Below are positions 60,168 through 64,000 of a stretch of 64,000 nt of DNA, in pieces. The notes under the pieces are model-generated. The model had not been told where the DNA came from. It made no database searches and saw nothing but the letters and a program-made list of their open reading frames with translations. Both the position numbers and the translations under genes were made by a program. This DNA comes from Chitinilyticum litopenaei DSM 21440 (lineage in GTDB: Bacteria; Pseudomonadota; Gammaproteobacteria; Burkholderiales; Chitinibacteraceae): the NCBI RefSeq assembly GCF_000428145.1, contig NZ_ATZJ01000011.1, positions 1 through 64,000 of the forward strand. Direction: 5' to 3'. Within the stretch, counting starts at the first letter, position 1. Every line of letters begins with the position of its first letter.

Positions 60168-62804
60168 TCACGCGCCCAGCTTGCCTTCCAGCCAGGCGGC
60201 GGCGGCTTGCAGTGCTTCGGGGATCTTGCCGGTTTCGGTGCCGCCGGCCTGCGCCATGTCCGGACGACCGCCGCCCTTGCCGCCGACGATCTGCGCGGCG
60301 ACGTTGACCAGTTCGCCGGCCTTCACCTTGCCCGTCAGATCCTTCGACACGCGGGCGATCAGGCTCACCTTGCCGTCGCTGGCGGAGGCGAGCAGCGCCA
60401 CGCCGCTTTCCAGCCTGTCCATCAACTTGTCACTCATTTCGCGCAGCGTGCCGGCGTCGACGCCCTCGACATTGCTGCCCACGCACTTCACGCCGCCAAT
60501 GGTCTTCATGCCGACACCGATCAGGTTGTCGAGCTGCGAGAAGGCCATCTGGCCCTTGAGCGCGCCAACTTCCTTCTGCGCGGCCTTCAGTTCGGCCTGC
60601 AGGCGTTCCAGCTTGCTCACCAGTTCGCCAGCCTGCGCGCCGGCGACGCTGGTTGCGGTCTTCAGCTCGGCATCCAGGCCTTGCACAAAGGCCAGCGCGC
60701 CTTCGCCGGTCATGGCTTCGACGCGGCGGATGCCGGCAGCGACGCCGCCTTCTGCCACGATCTTGAAGAAGCCGATGTCGCCGGTGCGGTGCACGTGCGT
60801 CCCGCCGCACAGTTCGGTCGAGAAGTCGCCCATCTTCAGCACGCGCACTTCGTCGCCGTATTTCTCGCCAAACAGCGCCATCGCGCCGGCCTTGATGGCG
60901 TCGTCGTAGCTCATCAGGCCGACTTCCACGCCGTAGTTCTGCATGATGACGTGGTTGACCACGGCTTCGATCTTCGCGATTTCTTCCGGGGTGACGGCCT
61001 TGGTGTGGCTGAAGTCGAAGCGGGTGCGCTCGGCCGTCACCAGCGAGCCTTTCTGCTCGACGTGCGTGCCCAGCACTTCGCGCAAGGCGGCGTGCAGCAA
61101 GTGGGTGGCGCTGTGGTTGCGCTCGGTGTTGCGACGGGCGTGCAGGTCGATGGTGGCGGTGACGTCGTCGCCCACTTTCAGGCTGCCGCGTGCCAGCTTG
61201 CCCTGGTGGCCGAATACGTCGGCCTTGATCTTCTGCGTGTCGGCCACGTCGAACAGCGCGTTCAGGCCGCCGGCGGTGAAGATTTCACCACGGTCGCCCG
61301 CCTGGCCGCCCGATTCGGCGTAGAAGGGCGTGTGGTCAAGCACAACCACGCCTTCGTCGCCTTCATTGAGTTGCGATACCTGTTCGCTGCCCTTGTACAG
61401 CGCGATCACCTTGGCGTCGCGGCTCGTCAGTTCGTAGCCGTGGAAGCACGAGGCGTCGCCCTCGTAGGCCAGGCCCGCGCTCATCTTGAAGCTGCCGGCG
61501 GCCTTGGATTGCTGGCGTTGCGCGTCGAGCATCTGCTCGAAGACGGCGATGTCCACCGTCACATTGCGTTCGCGGCACACGTCGGCGGTCAGGTCGATCG
61601 GGAAGCCATAGGTGTCGTGCAGCTTGAAGGCCACTTCGCCATCGAGCACATGGCTGCCGCCAGCCAGCGCGGCGTCCAGCAGCGTCATGCCGTTTTCCAG
61701 CGTGCGGCCAAACACTTCCTCTTCCTGGCGCAGCGCGTCTTCGATCACGGCCTGTTTCTGGCGCAGCTCCGGGTAGGCGTCGCCCATCACTTCCGCCAGC
61801 GGCGCGACCAGCTTGTGGAAGAAGTAGCCCTTCTGGCCCAGCTTGTAGCCGTGGCGCACGGCGCGGCGGATGATGCGGCGCAGCACATAGCCGCGGCCGT
61901 CGTTGGAGGGCATTGCGCCGTCGGCGACCAGGAAGGCGCAGGAGCGGATGTGGTCCGCGATCACGCGCAATGACGGGCTGTCGGCATCAGCCGCGCCGGT
62001 GGCTTTCTGCGCGGCTTTCAGCAGGTGCTGGAACAGGTCGATTTCGTAGTTGGCGTGCACCTTCTGCATGACGGCAGAGATGCGCTCCAGGCCCATGCCG
62101 GTGTCGACCGAGGGCTTGGGCAGCGGATGCAGGGTGCCGGACTCGTCGCGGTTGAACTGCATGAACACGTTGTTCCAGATTTCGATGAAGCGGTCGCCGT
62201 CTTCATCCGGGCTGCCCGGAGGGCCGCCGGCGATGTGCGCGCCGTGGTCGTAGAAAATCTCGGTACACGGGCCGCAGGGGCCGGTGTCGCCCATCTGCCA
62301 GAAGTTGTCCGACGCGTACGGCGCGCCCTTGTTGTCGCCGATGCGCACGATCTTGTCCGCCGGTACGCCGACTTCCTTGTTCCAGATCTCGAAGGCTTCG
62401 TCGTCGGTCGCATACACCGTGACCATCAGCTTTTCCTTCGGAATACCCAGCCACTCGGGGCTGGTGAGGAATTCCCAGGCGTAGAGGATGGCGTCGCGCT
62501 TGAAGTAGTCGCCGAAGCTGAAGTTGCCCAGCATTTCGAAGAAGGTATGGTGGCGCGCGGTATAGCCGACGTTTTCCAGGTCGTTGTGCTTGCCGCCGGC
62601 ACGCACGCATTTCTGCGAGGTGGTGGCGCGGGTGTAGGGGCGCTTGTCAAAGCCGAGGAACACGTCCTTGAACTGGTTCATGCCGGCGTTGGTGAACAGC
62701 AGCGTCGGGTCGTTGTGCGGGATCAGGCTGGATGAGCCGACAATCTGGTGGCCTTTGGTGGCGAAAAACTCAAGAAACTTGGAACGAATCTCTGCTGCTT
62801 TCAT
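60168..62804 (-). CDS. alaS: Alanyl-tRNA synthetase
   Basis: 878 residues, full length. Class II motifs (TNAGMNQFKDVFLG, HTFFEMLGNFSFGDYFK), the editing domain with the HSATHLLHAALR zinc motif and the GGTHVHRTGD motif, and a C-terminal DHHA1 domain (GKGGGRPDMAQAGG). It charges tRNA-Ala and edits mischarged Ser and Gly. Transcribed away from the bfd gene. Confidence 0.97.
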   Translation of the reverse strand: MKAAEIRSKFLEFFATKGHQIVGSSSLIPHNDPTLLFTNAGMNQFKDVFLGFDKRPYTRATTSQKCVRAGGKHNDLENVGYTARHHTFFEMLGNFSFGDYFKRDAILYAWEFLTSPEWLGIPKEKLMVTVYATDDEAFEIWNKEVGVPADKIVRIGDNKGAPYASDNFWQMGDTGPCGPCTEIFYDHGAHIAGGPPGSPDEDGDRFIEIWNNVFMQFNRDESGTLHPLPKPSVDTGMGLERISAVMQKVHANYEIDLFQHLLKAAQKATGAADADSPSLRVIADHIRSCAFLVADGAMPSNDGRGYVLRRIIRRAVRHGYKLGQKGYFFHKLVAPLAEVMGDAYPELRQKQAVIEDALRQEEEVFGRTLENGMTLLDAALAGGSHVLDGEVAFKLHDTYGFPIDLTADVCRERNVTVDIAVFEQMLDAQRQQSKAAGSFKMSAGLAYEGDASCFHGYELTSRDAKVIALYKGSEQVSQLNEGDEGVVVLDHTPFYAESGGQAGDRGEIFTAGGLNALFDVADTQKIKADVFGHQGKLARGSLKVGDDVTATIDLHARRNTERNHSATHLLHAALREVLGTHVEQKGSLVTAERTRFDFSHTKAVTPEEIAKIEAVVNHVIMQNYGVEVGLMSYDDAIKAGAMALFGEKYGDEVRVLKMGDFSTELCGGTHVHRTGDIGFFKIVAEGGVAAGIRRVEAMTGEGALAFVQGLDAELKTATSVAGAQAGELVSKLERLQAELKAAQKEVGALKGQMAFSQLDNLIGVGMKTIGGVKCVGSNVEGVDAGTLREMSDKLMDRLESGVALLASASDGKVSLIARVSKDLTGKVKAGELVNVAAQIVGGKGGGRPDMAQAGGTETGKIPEALQAAAAWLEGKLGA

Positions 62805-63170
62805 GGCAAGCGGACCTGAATGGGTAGAAAAACAAAGGCGTCAATTTTACGGGAAAGCAGAGGCGCGTGATAGCGGATTCGCCCGGGCGCAGCGACGGCG
62901 CGACGCCCCGCTGGCCGGGGGGGCCTGGCTTGTTCACAGGCAGGCCGGGCCCGGCAAGGTGAATTTGCCGCATTCTGCAGAGGGTGTTTCAGGTACTGCC
63001 TTGGGTATGCCTTTGCAGGCATTCATGGCAATTGGCTTGGTGGCTATACCCATTTGATTCCGTTCTATCACCCGTGCTGGCGACAAATGGTAAATGAGAA
63101 TCCTTGCCAATAGCTGCGCTCTTGCCTGATAATTGAGAACAGTTATCAAGCATTCTTTCAGCGAGCCAGC
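62805..63170 (+). other. Intergenic region between alaS and bfd
   Basis: A 366-base divergent gap. The alaS-proximal half is GC-rich without a gene. The bfd-proximal half is AT-richer and carries a candidate Fur box and promoter. I see no ORF I trust. Confidence 0.6.
63128..63147 (+). promoter_or_regulatory. Candidate Fur box upstream of bfd
   Basis: GATAAT...TTATC ends with an imperfect inner palindrome (gataattgagaacagttatc), close to the Fur consensus GATAATGATAATCATTATC. A further aatgagaatc lies at about 63094. Iron-limited induction of bfd is typical. Confidence 0.6.
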
Positions 63171-63392
63171 ATGTACGTCTGCATCTGCAACAGCGTCACC
63201 GACAAGCAAATCCGCCAGGCCGTGGCCGGTGGCGTGGATTCCTTTCTGGAGCTGCAGTTTGAAACCGGCGTGGCCACCTGTTGCGGCAAGTGCGAAAGCT
63301 GTGCGAAAGAAGTGATGGCCGAAGCGCTGTGTGCCAAGAGCAGCAGCGTAGCCTGGTTCCCCAACCAGGGACTGGCCTTGCAGGCCGCCTGA
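63171..63392 (+). CDS. bfd: Bacterioferritin-associated ferredoxin
   Basis: 73 residues. It begins MYVCICNSVTDKQIRQAV, with cluster cysteines C4 and C6 and the pair in ATCCGKCESC. This is the Bfd [2Fe-2S] pattern. It delivers electrons to bacterioferritin to release stored iron. bfr is encoded nearby on the other strand, and a Fur box lies upstream. Confidence 0.93.
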   Translation: MYVCICNSVTDKQIRQAVAGGVDSFLELQFETGVATCCGKCESCAKEVMAEALCAKSSSVAWFPNQGLALQAA

Positions 63393-63440
63393 GCGGCGGT
63401 GCTGCTGCACCGATCCAGACAAAAATCGATCCAAACAAAA

Positions 63441-63465
63441 ACGGGAAGCATGGCTTCCCGTTTTT
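63441..63465 (+). terminator. Intrinsic terminator after bfd
   Basis: Stem acgggaagc / gcttcccgt with a short loop, then T5. Confidence 0.85.
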
Positions 63466-63546
63466 GCTGTGAGGCCCGAGCGTGCTGGCGGGAGCCAAAG
63501 TATTCCCGCTGGCTGGGCAGCAATGTCTGGCCCACCGAAAACCTGT

Positions 63547-63613
63547 CAACGCAGAGACGCAGAGAAAGGCATATTCCCTGGCGGTTTTCTCTGCGTCTTT
63601 GCGTCTCTGCCTT
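63547..63613. repeat. Inverted repeat of the CAGAGA-rich type
   Basis: Left arm gcagagacgcagagaaa, right arm ttttctctgcgtctttgcgtctctgc, loop about 15 bases. Related in style to the ACAGAG elements at 56841 and 60010. Confidence 0.75.
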
Positions 63614-63629
63614 GGGTTTTGTCCTGATC

Positions 63630-63746
63630 ATTGATCCGGCCCTTTGATGTTTTCTGTCGCAGGAGCGAGCTTGCTCGCGATCAGCAACGCCTCGCGAGCA
63701 AGCTCGCTCCTACAGGAATTCAAACTTCTGAGGGCCGGATCAATAG
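63630..63746. repeat. REP/MITE-like element, copy 3 (117 bp)
   Basis: Same structure as copy 2: outer arms attgatccggccctttgatg and gagggccggatcaatag, inner pair aggagcgagcttgctcgcg / cgcgagcaagctcgctcct. It sits between the convergent bfd and bfr genes. Confidence 0.92.
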
Positions 63747-63806
63747 GTGGCGTCACGCTGCCGTTGCTTAGCGCTGCGGAAGCCCCGCAACTCACTTGAT
63801 GTACTT

Positions 63807-64000
63807 TCAGCTCATCTGCGACTGCAGGTAATTCTGCAGGCCGACGTGCTTGATCAGGTTGAGCTGCTGTTCCAGCCAGTGGGCATGATCGACCTCGGTG
63901 TCGTCCAGCAGGGTGGTGAGCATCTCGCGGGTGACATAGTCGCGTTCCGTTTCGCACAGTGCGATGGCGGACTTCAGCGCGGCGGCGACGTCGTACTCGG
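63807..64000 (-). CDS. bfr: Bacterioferritin, C-terminal part (gene runs off the window)
   Basis: The reverse strand reads EYDVAAALKSAIALCETERD, then REMLTTLLDDTEVDHAHWLEQQL and ends LQNYLQSQMS with TGA at 63807-63809. The E-x-x-H motif (DTEVDHAHW) supplies ferroxidase ligands. This is the last about 64 residues of a 24-mer iron-storage protein. Its partner bfd converges on it. Confidence 0.92.
   Translation of the reverse strand, partial: EYDVAAALKSAIALCETERDYVTREMLTTLLDDTEVDHAHWLEQQLNLIKHVGLQNYLQSQMS

Noticed and set aside
60126..61973. 615-residue plus-strand open frame
   Set aside because: Antisense to alaS.

Overview
The window is a GC-rich bacterial chromosome segment, most likely from a betaproteobacterium and probably Neisseriales. 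That placement rests on overall gene content: a riboflavin cluster with a degenerate RibA half, a glyA-nrdR-rib-nusB-thiL-pgpA run, dapA-bamC, a NagE-type GlcNAc PTS and hemE-priA. No rRNA is present to confirm it. I see no tRNA, rRNA or CRISPR array.

Region 1 (1-22.4 kb) is the right part of a prophage of a short-tailed (podovirus-like) phage. The window opens in the end of an IS1380-family element that has cut the gene just before the scaffold gene. Then come scaffold, N4-gp56-type major capsid protein, head-tail and tail hub proteins, a tail fibre with a beta-propeller inserted in a collar domain, several candidate ejected virion proteins, a 3,027-residue polyvalent/PLxRFG-like protein, and a lysis cassette (holin, SAR endolysin, small membrane ORF, Rz, Rz1). 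Short intrinsic terminators precede several gene blocks. Integrase, terminase and immunity genes are not in the window.

Region 2 (22.6-30.4 kb) holds a low-molecular-weight protein tyrosine phosphatase, a yybP-ykoY manganese riboswitch in front of a TMEM165/GDT1-family (Mn exporter type) gene, a purine uptake and salvage set (AzgA-like permease, apt, hpt, guaC), a CorA-like transporter and a secreted protein.

Region 3 (30.5-40.5 kb) is housekeeping: glyA, nrdR, ribD, a zinc-ribbon ORF, ribE, ribBA (RibBX type), ribH, nusB, thiL and pgpA forward, and dapA-bamC reverse.

Region 4 (40.5-54.1 kb) has a NagE-type PTS transporter whose IICB and IIA parts are in different frames. They are joined by an A AAA AAG slippery site with an upstream Shine-Dalgarno-like stretch and a downstream hairpin, as in dnaX frameshifting. 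It continues with glnS, an SbmA/YddA-like ABC exporter, hemE, an intergenic DnaA-box cluster, priA, fliW, accA and tilS.

Region 5 (54.1-64 kb) is rich in small inverted-repeat elements (three copies of a REP/MITE-like element, one larger MITE candidate, nested ACAGAG-type elements). These lie around a zinc-related ABC operon (DUF3299, DUF2796, ATPase, permease), an SMI1/KNR4-like protein, two small ORFs, alaS, and bfd with the end of bfr. Two host genes take their stop codons from repeat copies.
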